Assembly (NCBI GenBank): GCA_965205275.1
Contig: OZ242168.1
Location: 124,001-188,000, forward strand
Reading direction: 5' to 3'
DNA: 64,000 nucleotides
Origin: WTFY01 sp965205275
GTDB lineage: Bacteria > Pseudomonadota > Gammaproteobacteria > UBA4575
The position numbers were made by a program, and so were the translations under genes. The notes below the pieces were generated by a model. That model did no database searches and had not been told where the DNA came from. It saw only the letters and a list, made by a program, of their open reading frames with translations. Every line of letters begins with the position of its first letter. The first letter of the stretch is position 1. This document shows positions 26,815 through 35,192 of the stretch, in pieces.

Positions 26815-28107
26815 TTGTTTGAACGCCCAGATATAGGCGAGCGTGTCATCCTCGTACATACGAGGTTTCGAAGCGCGGCGAATAATCAGGATCTGAACGA
26901 ATTCAAGGAGTTGGTCCGGTCAGCCGGTGCAGAAATTGCAACGGTGATTACGGTACAGCGTGACACACCGGATGCAAGATTGCTGATTGGCAGCGGCAAG
27001 GCAGAAGAACTGGGTGAGCTGGCCTGCCTGCTGAATGTAGATATCATCATTTTCAATTATTCCCTGTCTCCGAGCCAGGAGCGCAACCTGGAAAAAATCT
27101 GCGAAAAGCGGGTATTGGACAGAACCGAACTGATACTGGATATCTTTGCACAGCGTGCGCGTTCCTATGAAGGCAAATTGCAGGTCGAACTCGCGCAATT
27201 GAAATATATGTCGACCCGTCTGGTGCGGGGATGGAGCCACCTGGAGCGCCAGAAGGGCGGTATCGGTCTGCGCGGCCCGGGTGAGAAGCAGCTGGAATCA
27301 GACAGGCGTTTACTGAGGCTGCGGATCAAGCAGATTTCCAAGCGTCTGGAAAAAATACGTATTCAGCGCAATCAGGGGCGGGCTGCACGACGCAAGACCA
27401 CAACGCCGACCGTAGCGCTTGTCGGCTATACCAATGCGGGAAAATCTACCCTATTCAACAAACTTACCGATGCGGACGTGTATTCCGCAGATAAGCTTTT
27501 TGCCACCCTGAACCCCACCTTGCGGCGCATGCAGCTTTTGAAAAGCCAGCATGTAGTGCTGGCTGATACAGTAGGTTTTATACAGGACTTGCCGCATGAC
27601 CTGATTCAAGCATTTCATGCGACCCTGCAGGAAACCCAGGAGGCAGATCTGTTATTGCATGTTGTGGATGCCGGCGATGAAAACCGGGTCAATCACATTT
27701 TTGAAGTCGAGTCTGTACTCAGGCAGATTGATGCTTTGGATATACCCCATATTATGGTTTACAATAAGATTGATCTGACTAATATGCTGCCCAATATACA
27801 ACTGGATCAGCACGGCCGTATACAACAGGTCTGGGTGTCTGCATTGAAAGGCCAGGGTCTGGATCTGTTGCTTCAGGCATTGCGACAGTATTTCGACATT
27901 CAGTGTGAGTGTATCTGGCTGCGGCTACCCCCTTCCGCAGGAAGCGTACGCAGCGAGTTGTATACTAAAGACTATGTCGTGCAGGAATCTGTCGATGATG
28001 AAGGATATTGGCAGATTGAGGCCGAAGTGCCGGTGCAAAGAGTCAAGCATTTTGCAGAATACCAGATCACTGTACAGGCTGTGCAGTCTGGGCAGTTAGC
28101 GGGTTGA
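26815..28107 (+). CDS. hflX: GTPase HflX
   Basis: HflX splits stalled or heat-damaged 70S ribosomes. The N-terminal HflX domain and glycine-rich linker (GGIGLRGPGEKQLE) are followed by the GTPase domain: GYTNAGKSTLFN, DTVGFIQDLPHDLIQAF and YNKIDL. A TTG at 26815 with GGAG upstream is used. Length is 430, as in E. coli (426). Confidence 0.96.
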   Translation: MFERPDIGERVILVHTRFRSAANNQDLNEFKELVRSAGAEIATVITVQRDTPDARLLIGSGKAEELGELACLLNVDIIIFNYSLSPSQERNLEKICEKRVLDRTELILDIFAQRARSYEGKLQVELAQLKYMSTRLVRGWSHLERQKGGIGLRGPGEKQLESDRRLLRLRIKQISKRLEKIRIQRNQGRAARRKTTTPTVALVGYTNAGKSTLFNKLTDADVYSADKLFATLNPTLRRMQLLKSQHVVLADTVGFIQDLPHDLIQAFHATLQETQEADLLLHVVDAGDENRVNHIFEVESVLRQIDALDIPHIMVYNKIDLTNMLPNIQLDQHGRIQQVWVSALKGQGLDLLLQALRQYFDIQCECIWLRLPPSAGSVRSELYTKDYVVQESVDDEGYWQIEAEVPVQRVKHFAEYQITVQAVQSGQLAG

Positions 28108-28139
28108 AGCTGATTTCACCCAATGGCTTGATACAATAT

Positions 28140-28156
28140 CAGTCTGTTTCAGACTG
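28140..28156. repeat. Perfect inverted repeat between hflX and hflK
   Basis: CAGTCTG, TTT, CAGACTG forms a 7-bp stem with a 3-base loop in the 85-base gap. There is no T tract, so it is not a standard terminator; it may be an mRNA-processing or attenuating hairpin ahead of the hflK ribosome site. Confidence 0.5.
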
Positions 28157-28192
28157 TAAGCATTAATTAAATAATCATTCTTGGAGAAGACC

Positions 28193-29338
28193 ATGCCCTG
28201 GAATAGCCCAAACGGCAACAAAGATGATGATCCCTGGGGTCAGAAGTCAAATCATCAGGGACCGCCCGACCTGGATGAAGTGTTTCGCAATCTGGGCAAG
28301 AAATTCGGCGGGATTTTTGGTTCCGGATCACCACGCGGCTCAGGGGGTTCCAAAAAACGGTACCTCTGGTTTGCACTGATCGCGATCATTGTCGTCTGGG
28401 GCGTGTACGACAGGTTCGGTTTCTATACCGTGCAGCAGGCCGAAAGGGGTGTTGAGTTGCGGTTTGGAAAATTCAACAGAACGACTACCGCGGGACTTAA
28501 CTGGCATCTACCATTTCCTATCGAAAGCGTCGAGATCGTAAATATCGATGAGGTGCGCGAAGTATCGAACAAGACTTCAATGCTGACCCAGGATGAAAAT
28601 ATTGTCGAGGTGTCTCTGGAGGCACAATATAAAATCAAGAATGCAGAAGACTACTTATTCAATTTACGTGACCCTGACCTTACCGTAAAAGATGCCATGG
28701 AAAGCGCAGTGCGTGAGATTGTGGGCAAGAGCACGATTGATTTCGTGCTGTTTGAAGGGCGTGGGCTGATTTCCAGTGCCACACGTGAGCTTCTGCAAGG
28801 CATCATGGATGAGTACGAGGCCGGCATCTACATCCAGAAAGTGAATCTGGAAAAGTCCCTGCCACCGGACCCGGTCAAGGCGGCATTTTCGGATGCGATC
28901 AAATCCCGTGAGGACTATGACCGCTACATCAAGGAGGCTGAGGCCTATGCGAACAGTATTCTTCCCCTGGCACGTGGTGAAGCGGCAAGATTTATGCAGG
29001 AGGCCAGTGCCTATCGGGACCGCGTCATTGCAAATTCGGAAGGTGAAGCGAAACGGTTTCTGAAATTGCTGACTGAATATGAAAAAGCGCCGGACGTGAC
29101 ACGTGAACGGTTGTACCTGGAGGCGGTAGAGTCAGTATATGCGAGCAGTAACAAGCTGCTTATAGACGTCGAAGGGGGGAACAACCTGATTTATCTGCCG
29201 CTGGACCAGCTTATCAAGCAGCGCTCGACCGACACCTCTGTCGGTAGCGTACAGGACCGGTTCTCGTCTGATGACGGTCTGAATAACCAGCCGGGCGGCT
29301 TGACAACAAGGTCCGAGCGCAGCAGGGGGAATCGCTAA
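28193..29338 (+). CDS. hflK: HflK, FtsH regulator (SPFH family)
   Basis: HflK and HflC form the membrane cage around FtsH. The 381 residues begin with a Gly/Asp/Asn-rich cytoplasmic segment (MPWNSPNGNKDDDPW), one membrane helix (about 60-78) and the SPFH/band-7 domain. The ATG at 28193 follows TTGGAGAAGA, giving a good ribosome site, so the earlier in-frame TTG at 28181 is not used. It abuts hflC with one base between. Confidence 0.95.
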   Translation: MPWNSPNGNKDDDPWGQKSNHQGPPDLDEVFRNLGKKFGGIFGSGSPRGSGGSKKRYLWFALIAIIVVWGVYDRFGFYTVQQAERGVELRFGKFNRTTTAGLNWHLPFPIESVEIVNIDEVREVSNKTSMLTQDENIVEVSLEAQYKIKNAEDYLFNLRDPDLTVKDAMESAVREIVGKSTIDFVLFEGRGLISSATRELLQGIMDEYEAGIYIQKVNLEKSLPPDPVKAAFSDAIKSREDYDRYIKEAEAYANSILPLARGEAARFMQEASAYRDRVIANSEGEAKRFLKLLTEYEKAPDVTRERLYLEAVESVYASSNKLLIDVEGGNNLIYLPLDQLIKQRSTDTSVGSVQDRFSSDDGLNNQPGGLTTRSERSRGNR

Positions 29339-29339
29339 T

Positions 29340-30203
29340 ATGAATACCAAGGCAGTTCTGGGAATCATTGTCATTGCAATCATTGCAGTCTGGGCATTTG
29401 CCTTCCAGGTAGATCAGCGACAGAAAGTCATCAAGGTGCAATTTGGTGAAATCAAGGATGCAACCCTTGATCCCGGATTGCATTTCAGAATTCCATTCGT
29501 ACACAAGATCAGGCGCAATGACGGGCGCATCCTTACCCTGGATGTCCCGCCTACTGAATTTCCGACCAGTGAGAAAAAATACGTAAAAGTCGATTTTTAT
29601 GCGAAATGGCGCATTGAGGACGTGGAAAAATATTTCATTGCCACAGGCGGACAGGAATTGAGAGCGAACCAGCGTCTGGAACTGATTCTTGTGGATGGCC
29701 TCAAGAATGAATTTGGTAAACGTACGATTCAGGAAGTGGTGTCCGGTGAGCGCAGTGAGATCATGGATGTGATTCAGGTGCAATCCAATGAAGATGCCGA
29801 GAATTTTGGGATCAAGGTGGTGGATGTGCGGGTCAGCAAGATTGACCTGCCCGATGATGTAAGTGATTCCGTGTTTAATCGCATGCGCGCTGAACGGGAT
29901 CGTGTGGCCAAGGATTTTCGTGCACGTGGCAAAGAGCAGGCAGAAGTTATCCGGGCAACATCAGACAAGGAACGTACCATTATTTTGGCGAATGCCTATA
30001 ACAAAGCCGAGCAAATTCGTGGGGATGGTGATGCGAAATCTGCACAGATTTATGCAGATGCCTACCTGCGCAATGAAGAGTTCTACAGTTTTACAAGGAG
30101 CTTGAAGGCGTATATCAATACGTTTAGCGGAAACAACAATTTTCTGATCATGCAGCCGGATTCTGATTTTTTCCGGTACTTCAAAAAATCCGAACAAGAC
30201 TAG
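29340..30203 (+). CDS. hflC: HflC, FtsH regulator (SPFH family)
   Basis: The 287-residue partner of HflK has an N-terminal membrane helix (residues 5-22) and a band-7 domain beginning VDQRQKVIKVQFGEI, with long coiled-coil helices rich in Ala, Arg and Glu near 180-230. E. coli HflC has 334 residues; this one is shorter at its centre or end. It overlaps the hflK operon closely. Confidence 0.95.
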   Translation: MNTKAVLGIIVIAIIAVWAFAFQVDQRQKVIKVQFGEIKDATLDPGLHFRIPFVHKIRRNDGRILTLDVPPTEFPTSEKKYVKVDFYAKWRIEDVEKYFIATGGQELRANQRLELILVDGLKNEFGKRTIQEVVSGERSEIMDVIQVQSNEDAENFGIKVVDVRVSKIDLPDDVSDSVFNRMRAERDRVAKDFRARGKEQAEVIRATSDKERTIILANAYNKAEQIRGDGDAKSAQIYADAYLRNEEFYSFTRSLKAYINTFSGNNNFLIMQPDSDFFRYFKKSEQD

Positions 30204-30228
30204 TTGTTTCCCTGACTTATCTGTTTCC

Positions 30229-30423
30229 ATGTGGAATGAATTACTGGTCGCAGTTGCACTAGTGCTTGTGCTTGAGGGCATTATTCCTTTTCTGGCACCG
30301 GAAAAATTCAAACAGGCCCTGGTTCAACTGGGGCAGTTATCCAGCCAGGCGCTTCGCACGGCGGGACTGGTGAGCATGACGATTGGAATCATTCTTTTAT
30401 ATCTCCTCAGACTGGGCAGCTAA
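30229..30423 (+). CDS. DUF2065 (YjeT-like) small membrane protein
   Basis: The 64 residues form two membrane helices separated by a short loop containing GIIPFLAPEKFKQAL, matching the DUF2065/YjeT family found after hflC in many gammaproteobacteria (hflC-yjeT-purA in E. coli). No function is established. It lies 25 bases after hflC and six before hisZ. Confidence 0.88.
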   Translation: MWNELLVAVALVLVLEGIIPFLAPEKFKQALVQLGQLSSQALRTAGLVSMTIGIILLYLLRLGS

Positions 30424-30429
30424 AATTTT

Positions 30430-31614
30430 ATGAACGACCAGAATCGCTGGCTATTACCGGAGGGTATAGAAGAATCATTGCCGGATGAGGCGGCTTGGCT
30501 TGAGCAGTACCGGCGCGCGTTGCTCGACATGTTTTCCACATGGGGGTATGAACTCGTGATCCCGCCATTCATAGAATACCTGGAATCCCTGCTGATCGGC
30601 CCCAGCGATGATCTGGACCTCCAGACTTTCAAGGTAACGGATCAGCTCACCGGGCGCATGATGGGTGTACGTGCCGATATGACATCACAGGTGGCACGCA
30701 TTGATGCCCATATGCTGAAACAGGACGCACCGGCGCGTTTCTGTTATCTGGGCACGGTCCTGCACACCCGGCCTGGCGGGCGTGATCTGACACGCAGCCC
30801 CCTGCAGCTGGGGGCGGAGTTGTACGGTCATGCCGGAATTGACAGCGACGTGGAAGTGATCTGTTTAATGCTTGAGGCATTGCAACTGGTCGGGATTGAG
30901 AATATCTGTCTGGACCTGGGGCACGTTGGCATTTTTGACGGCGTCGTTGAACAAGCCGGACTCAGGAAGGATCAGCAAAGAACCCTGCAGGCATTGCTGC
31001 AGCAAAGAGCATTGCCGGAGTATGAACAATTTTTGTCGGGTTGTTCCCTGGCCGGAGGGTGGCAGGAAATCCTGATGGCACTTTCGGATTTGAGCGGTGA
31101 TGAAAGTATCATCGGGTATGCGAAAAAAATGCTGGAAGAGACAGGCAGCAATGCGATAGAAGCTATCAATTATGTTGAGGTGCTTTCAGAACGGATCAAA
31201 CAGCGTGTTGCGGACATCCGGTTACATTTCGATTTTACTGCCCTGAGCGGGTACCACTACCATAATGGTGCGGTGTTTGCAGCGTACATTTCCGGACAGG
31301 GTGAGCAGATTGCACGTGGCGGCAGATATGACATGATCGGGAAGGTATTCGGGCGGTCCCGCCCTGCAACCGGGTTCAGCCTGGATCTGAAAGCGCTTGC
31401 CAAGATCTCACCTCATACACAAGCTTCCCGGCTTGGGATTTTTGCGCCCTGCGATGAGGACCCTGAGTTATACGCTACCATTGACCGGTTGAGAAAACAG
31501 GGCGAGCGGGTAATTTGCGGATTGCATGGACAGCAGGCCAGCCCGCTGGATATGCAATGCGATCGTATTTTACAAAAAGAAAACCGCCAGTGGCGGGTCA
31601 GGGAGATTGATTGA
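30430..31614 (+). CDS. hisZ: ATP phosphoribosyltransferase regulatory subunit HisZ
   Basis: HisZ is a class II histidyl-tRNA synthetase paralogue that activates the short form of HisG in histidine synthesis. The 394 residues contain FSTWGYELVIPPFIEYLESLL, the motif-2 region RYLGTVLHTRPGG-like segment, and GGRYDMIGKVFGRSRPATGFSLD. It lies between the DUF2065 gene and purA, the known location in non-enteric gammaproteobacteria. The hisG partner is not in the window. Confidence 0.94.
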   Translation: MNDQNRWLLPEGIEESLPDEAAWLEQYRRALLDMFSTWGYELVIPPFIEYLESLLIGPSDDLDLQTFKVTDQLTGRMMGVRADMTSQVARIDAHMLKQDAPARFCYLGTVLHTRPGGRDLTRSPLQLGAELYGHAGIDSDVEVICLMLEALQLVGIENICLDLGHVGIFDGVVEQAGLRKDQQRTLQALLQQRALPEYEQFLSGCSLAGGWQEILMALSDLSGDESIIGYAKKMLEETGSNAIEAINYVEVLSERIKQRVADIRLHFDFTALSGYHYHNGAVFAAYISGQGEQIARGGRYDMIGKVFGRSRPATGFSLDLKALAKISPHTQASRLGIFAPCDEDPELYATIDRLRKQGERVICGLHGQQASPLDMQCDRILQKENRQWRVREID

Positions 31615-31621
31615 GTCAGCT

Positions 31622-32911
31622 ATGAGCAGAAGTGTGGTCATACTCGGAATCCAGTGGGGTGACGAGGGAAAAGGGAAAATTGTGGATATGCTCACGGAGC
31701 AGGCGGATGCCGTGGTTCGTTTCCAGGGGGGGCATAATGCAGGCCACACCATTGTGGTCGAAGATCAGCAGACGATCCTGCATCTGGTGCCTTCCGGCAT
31801 TTTACGCGACGGGGTCGAATGCCTGATCGGGAACGGAGTGGTGCTGGCGCCCGATGCATTGCAGGAGGAAATCACGATGCTTGACCAGAAGGGTGTGCAG
31901 GTTGCCGAACGGCTGCGGGTGTCTCCCGCCTGTCCGCTGATCATGCCGTACCATATTCTGCTGGACCAGGCACGGGAAAAAAAACAGGGCAAGGCTGCAA
32001 TTGGTACGACCGGGCGTGGCATTGGCCCTGCGTACGAAGACAAGGTTTCAAGGCGAGGTCTGAGGGTCGCAGATTTGTTCGATGAACGGTATTGCAATCA
32101 GCGCCTGGAAAATATTGTTGATTATCATAACTTTGTGCTCAAAGGGTATTTTGGATGTGACACGATTGATCTGGACCGTGTCCAGGGGCTCTGCAGGCAC
32201 TATGCCGAAATGCTTGCCCCGCTGGTTGCCGATGTGTCGGCCCGTATCCATGCGTTGCGTGCAGACAACAGGAATATTCTCTTTGAAGGGGCCCAGGGTA
32301 CGCTACTGGATATCGACCATGGTACGTATCCCTTCGTCACTTCCTCCAATACCACGGCAGGCGGGGCCTGTGCCGGAAGCGGTACTGGTCCGGGAGACAT
32401 TGATTATGTGCTGGGTGTGGTGAAGGCCTACACCACACGTGTGGGCGGAGGGCCGTTTCCAACGGAACTGTTCGATGATGCCGGCAAGCGACTTGCCAGC
32501 CGTGGCAGGGAATTTGGCGCCACCACAGGTCGTGCACGGCGTTGCGGCTGGCTGGATGCCGTGGCATTACGTCGTGCCGTACAGATTAATGGGGTAAACG
32601 GACTGTGCATTACCAAACTTGATGTGCTGGACGGGCTTGAGGTAATCAGGATCTGCACAGGTTATACCCGCGAGGGACAGGCATTCAATCCAGTGCTCAT
32701 GGATGGCCGTGCGCTTGAGCAGTGTGAACCCGTTTACGAGGAGCATGAAGGCTGGCAGCAGTCTACATCCGGGGTAACTGAACTGGATCAGCTTCCGAAG
32801 CAGGCCTGGGCGTATCTGGACCGGATTCAGGAGCTGTCCGGTGTGCCCATCGATCTGGTTTCAACAGGATCCGACCGGAGTCACAGTATTATCTGTAACA
32901 CAATATACTAG
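31622..32911 (+). CDS. purA: Adenylosuccinate synthetase
   Basis: PurA commits IMP to AMP synthesis. The N-terminus MSRSVVILGIQWGDEGKGKI holds the phosphate-binding loop; QGGHNAGHTIV, GTTGRGIGPAYEDK and STGSDRSHSI are also present. I start at the ATG of 31622, seven bases after the hisZ stop; the open frame extends upstream inside hisZ but is not coding there. Length 429 fits E. coli PurA (432). Confidence 0.97.
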   Translation: MSRSVVILGIQWGDEGKGKIVDMLTEQADAVVRFQGGHNAGHTIVVEDQQTILHLVPSGILRDGVECLIGNGVVLAPDALQEEITMLDQKGVQVAERLRVSPACPLIMPYHILLDQAREKKQGKAAIGTTGRGIGPAYEDKVSRRGLRVADLFDERYCNQRLENIVDYHNFVLKGYFGCDTIDLDRVQGLCRHYAEMLAPLVADVSARIHALRADNRNILFEGAQGTLLDIDHGTYPFVTSSNTTAGGACAGSGTGPGDIDYVLGVVKAYTTRVGGGPFPTELFDDAGKRLASRGREFGATTGRARRCGWLDAVALRRAVQINGVNGLCITKLDVLDGLEVIRICTGYTREGQAFNPVLMDGRALEQCEPVYEEHEGWQQSTSGVTELDQLPKQAWAYLDRIQELSGVPIDLVSTGSDRSHSIICNTIY

Positions 32912-32991
32912 CGTTTTTGATCATGCAGAATACGGGCAGGTATCCTGTCAGGAATCGCCCCGTGGGATTTGGGGCCGAAATGAAAAATCCG

Positions 32992-33066
32992 TTAAGGTGA
33001 CTTTACATTGCTCCAGATAATATAAACTGCTACCAATGCCATGATGAGGAAGATGAACTCGTACAT
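32992..33066 (-). CDS. Possible 24-residue membrane peptide
   Basis: An ATG at 33064-33066, preceded by GGAG five bases upstream on this strand, opens MYEFIFLIMALVAVYIIWSN and stops after KSP. It would be a single membrane helix with a basic tail. It is divergent in a 700-base region with no larger gene. Chance cannot be excluded because the frame is so short. Confidence 0.35.
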   Translation of the reverse strand: MYEFIFLIMALVAVYIIWSNVKSP

Positions 33067-33638
33067 ATCTGCTCCAGATTTCAATCCTTAAACTTACAGG
33101 CCTTCTTATTGTACTTGTTTGCGCAGGAAATGCGCAATTGCATTCTGCACATTATGACTTAAAAGCAATACCAATGCAGCTTGTGCATGAAGGGAACGGT
33201 CAAAACCTTGGTTTTACAATATAGCTCAGCTACTTAAGGCAGAGTGTAAGCAAGGTTTTGTCCATGACAGATTGAGTTCAGGAATCGTTCGTATTTTCAA
33301 GCTGTAGAGATTGTCCAGGTGGAGACGAGCTTTGCAGGCGGTGACATGACCCGCGATGGCGGGGATGTGGAGACCGGATTCAGGGTGGATGTTGGTACCA
33401 GGGTTTCCTGGGCCGGTCTTGCACATGGAATCTCGGAAGCGCTGGATGCGCGTGGTCTGCTGACCTGTGAAGACAGTGATTTAGCAGGCCCAGTTCTTCG
33501 TGAACCCTCTTCCACAGACATGGGAGGGTTCCGGCAAGGGGTTTGTTTTCTGTGTACAGGCTTATGCCAGTCCTTCAGCGGTTCTGGCAGTGGACCTGTT
33601 CAGTGTCAGGGGGTAAAAAGGTGTGCTGCGCAATGCGC
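33067..33638. other. 572-base stretch without a confident gene
   Basis: This stretch follows purA and the 24-residue frame. An open frame at 33319-33642 (plus, 107 codons, GTG start) and one on the other strand at 33297-33521 both lack a ribosome site and any motif I know. The DNA at 33310-33500 is more GC-rich than its surroundings and looks like part of a decayed gene, but I cannot name it. Confidence 0.4.
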
Positions 33639-33824
33639 CTAGCTGCAGGTTGAGATTTTAAAGGGCAGATACGTCGGGCACCACCCGGTAATGCCTGTGA
33701 AGACTGGGATAATGCCCAGCAGGCCAAACCACCATCCTCCCCCCAGTGCAAAGGCCAGGCCGATCAACAGGAGGCCTATCAGGATTCGGAACATACGCTC
33801 GGTCTCGCCTACATTGGTAATCAT
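33639..33824 (-). CDS. DUF2892 (YgaP membrane-domain-like) small protein
   Basis: The 61 residues start MITNVGETERMFRILIGLLLIGL and contain two membrane helices and GITGWCPTYLPFKISTC, the hallmark of DUF2892 proteins. Such proteins often accompany rhodanese or sulfur genes; no such gene is adjacent here. A GGAG lies eight bases before the ATG (AAAGGAGTGAACC). Confidence 0.85.
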   Translation of the reverse strand: MITNVGETERMFRILIGLLLIGLAFALGGGWWFGLLGIIPVFTGITGWCPTYLPFKISTCS

Positions 33825-34233
33825 GGTTCACTCCTTTGGCAGTTGGTATTGCGTGTGCCCGAACGGGGCCTACGCTGGTATTTCAGGATAGGTCTATCGT
33901 ACAAAAGATATGGCCCGGAGTCATGTTTTCATTGAATATACGGGAAACCTCATGCCCTGACCGGGGTTATTCTGTCCATACTGCGTACTCCACGGGAAAG
34001 CTGCGCCCTGACAGGAACCGTTTGTCGACGATTATGAAGAACGGCTGTTCACGGATCGCCATGCATTCAACCGGGAACGGGCTGACCGGCGGATGAAATA
34101 CAGCTGTATCGAACCTCCCCAAGGGGCCCGGTTGAAAACACCTGTACAATACATCATTCAACATCAACAAAGTGCAATAGGCACTGGACGCATTACGATC
34201 TGAAAAGCCTTTTAATTTTCTGCAGGAATTATC
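33825..34233. other. 409-base intergenic region
   Basis: No gene is supported between the DUF2892 and DUF411 genes. Open frames on both strands are short and lack ribosome sites. Promoters for both divergent neighbours must lie here, but I see no convincing -35/-10 pair. An AT-rich stretch just before 34234 contains GCAGGAAT, the likely ribosome site of the next gene. Confidence 0.4.
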
Positions 34234-34755
34234 ATGAATTATTTTGCTAGATATTTACGGTACGTATCTATTGTCACGTTATCATTAGGTGTTGTCGCTT
34301 GTTCCGACAGCACTGAATCAGAAAATGCTTCAAATGTACAAGCTCATTCGCCCGGAAAGATAAAACTGGAGATTTATAAAAGCCGGACCTGTGGGTGCTG
34401 TGTAAATTGGGTTGAGCATGCTGAAGCAGTCGGCTTTGAAATAGCTGTTCATCATCCTGCAGATCTAAACCAGGTCAAAGTCGAGCACTCGATTTCGCCT
34501 CGCCATCAATCCTGTCACACGGCTGTTTCCAAAGATGGGTATGTGTTTGAAGGGCATATCCCGGCCAGACATATTCGACAGTTCTTTGTAAGCCCGCCTG
34601 AAAATGCAGTTGGACTTGCAGTACCCGGGATGCCTGTGGGGAGTCCGGGTATGGAAATGGGGCATGAATTTTCTCCTTATCAGGTTTTATTGCTCAAGGC
34701 CGATGGCAGTAGTGAGGTTTTTGCGGAAGTTAAAACTGCACAGGCGCAATACTGA
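34234..34755 (+). CDS. DUF411 family metal-binding lipoprotein
   Basis: The 173-residue protein has a lipoprotein signal with the lipobox VVAC (Cys23) and then SRTCGCC (Cys53, Cys55, Cys56), the cysteine cluster at the start of the DUF411 domain, which continues through HQSCHTAV and ends with VPGMPVGSPGMEM, a methionine-rich segment. DUF411 proteins are linked to copper handling. It probably sits on the periplasmic face of a membrane. There is no other copper gene nearby. Confidence 0.88.
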   Translation: MNYFARYLRYVSIVTLSLGVVACSDSTESENASNVQAHSPGKIKLEIYKSRTCGCCVNWVEHAEAVGFEIAVHHPADLNQVKVEHSISPRHQSCHTAVSKDGYVFEGHIPARHIRQFFVSPPENAVGLAVPGMPVGSPGMEMGHEFSPYQVLLLKADGSSEVFAEVKTAQAQY

Positions 34756-34947
34756 TGATGGTTAATATTTCTTTCTTTAAAATCATCAGGCGTCGTCCTT
34801 TTTATTGGCATGGTATCTTTGGCCTTTGCACAAAGCATGGCATAGCCCAAAAGAACCGTTCCTGATTTACCGGGAGTCAATATCGTGAAGAGGCGGCAGA
34901 CGGCGATGACAGGTATGCTTTTCGTAGGTTTTGATAGTCTCACAAGT

Positions 34948-35034
34948 TGGTGCCGAGGAGAGGACTCGAACCTCCACGGGATTGCTCCCACTAGCACCTG
35001 AAGCTAGCGCGTCTACCAATTTCGCCACCTCGGC
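34948..35034 (-). tRNA. tRNA-Leu (anticodon CAG)
   Basis: The reverse strand from 35034 to 34948 folds as a class II tRNA with acceptor GCCGAGG/CCTCGGC, D-arm, anticodon stem CTAGC/GCTAG with loop TTCAGGT, a long variable arm, T-arm GGTTCGAGTCC and an encoded CCA. The anticodon CAG decodes CUG. Confidence 0.96.
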
Positions 35035-35192
35035 AAGTACTCTGAGTTGAGCTTAGTCTGCTTAACCAGAAGGTGGTGCACTCTACGAAGCACTTGGGCA
35101 CTTGTCAACACAACATGACTTTGTTCTACGTCGTGTTCACCAGATTAAGAAAGTTTTCAGTTTCGTGTCTGAAAGGGTAAAGTGTACGCCCT

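Noticed and set aside
33319..33642. 107-codon open frame on plus, with a 74-codon frame opposite
   Set aside because: No ribosome site, no motif, Arg/Ser-rich opposite strand; treated as an unassigned patch.
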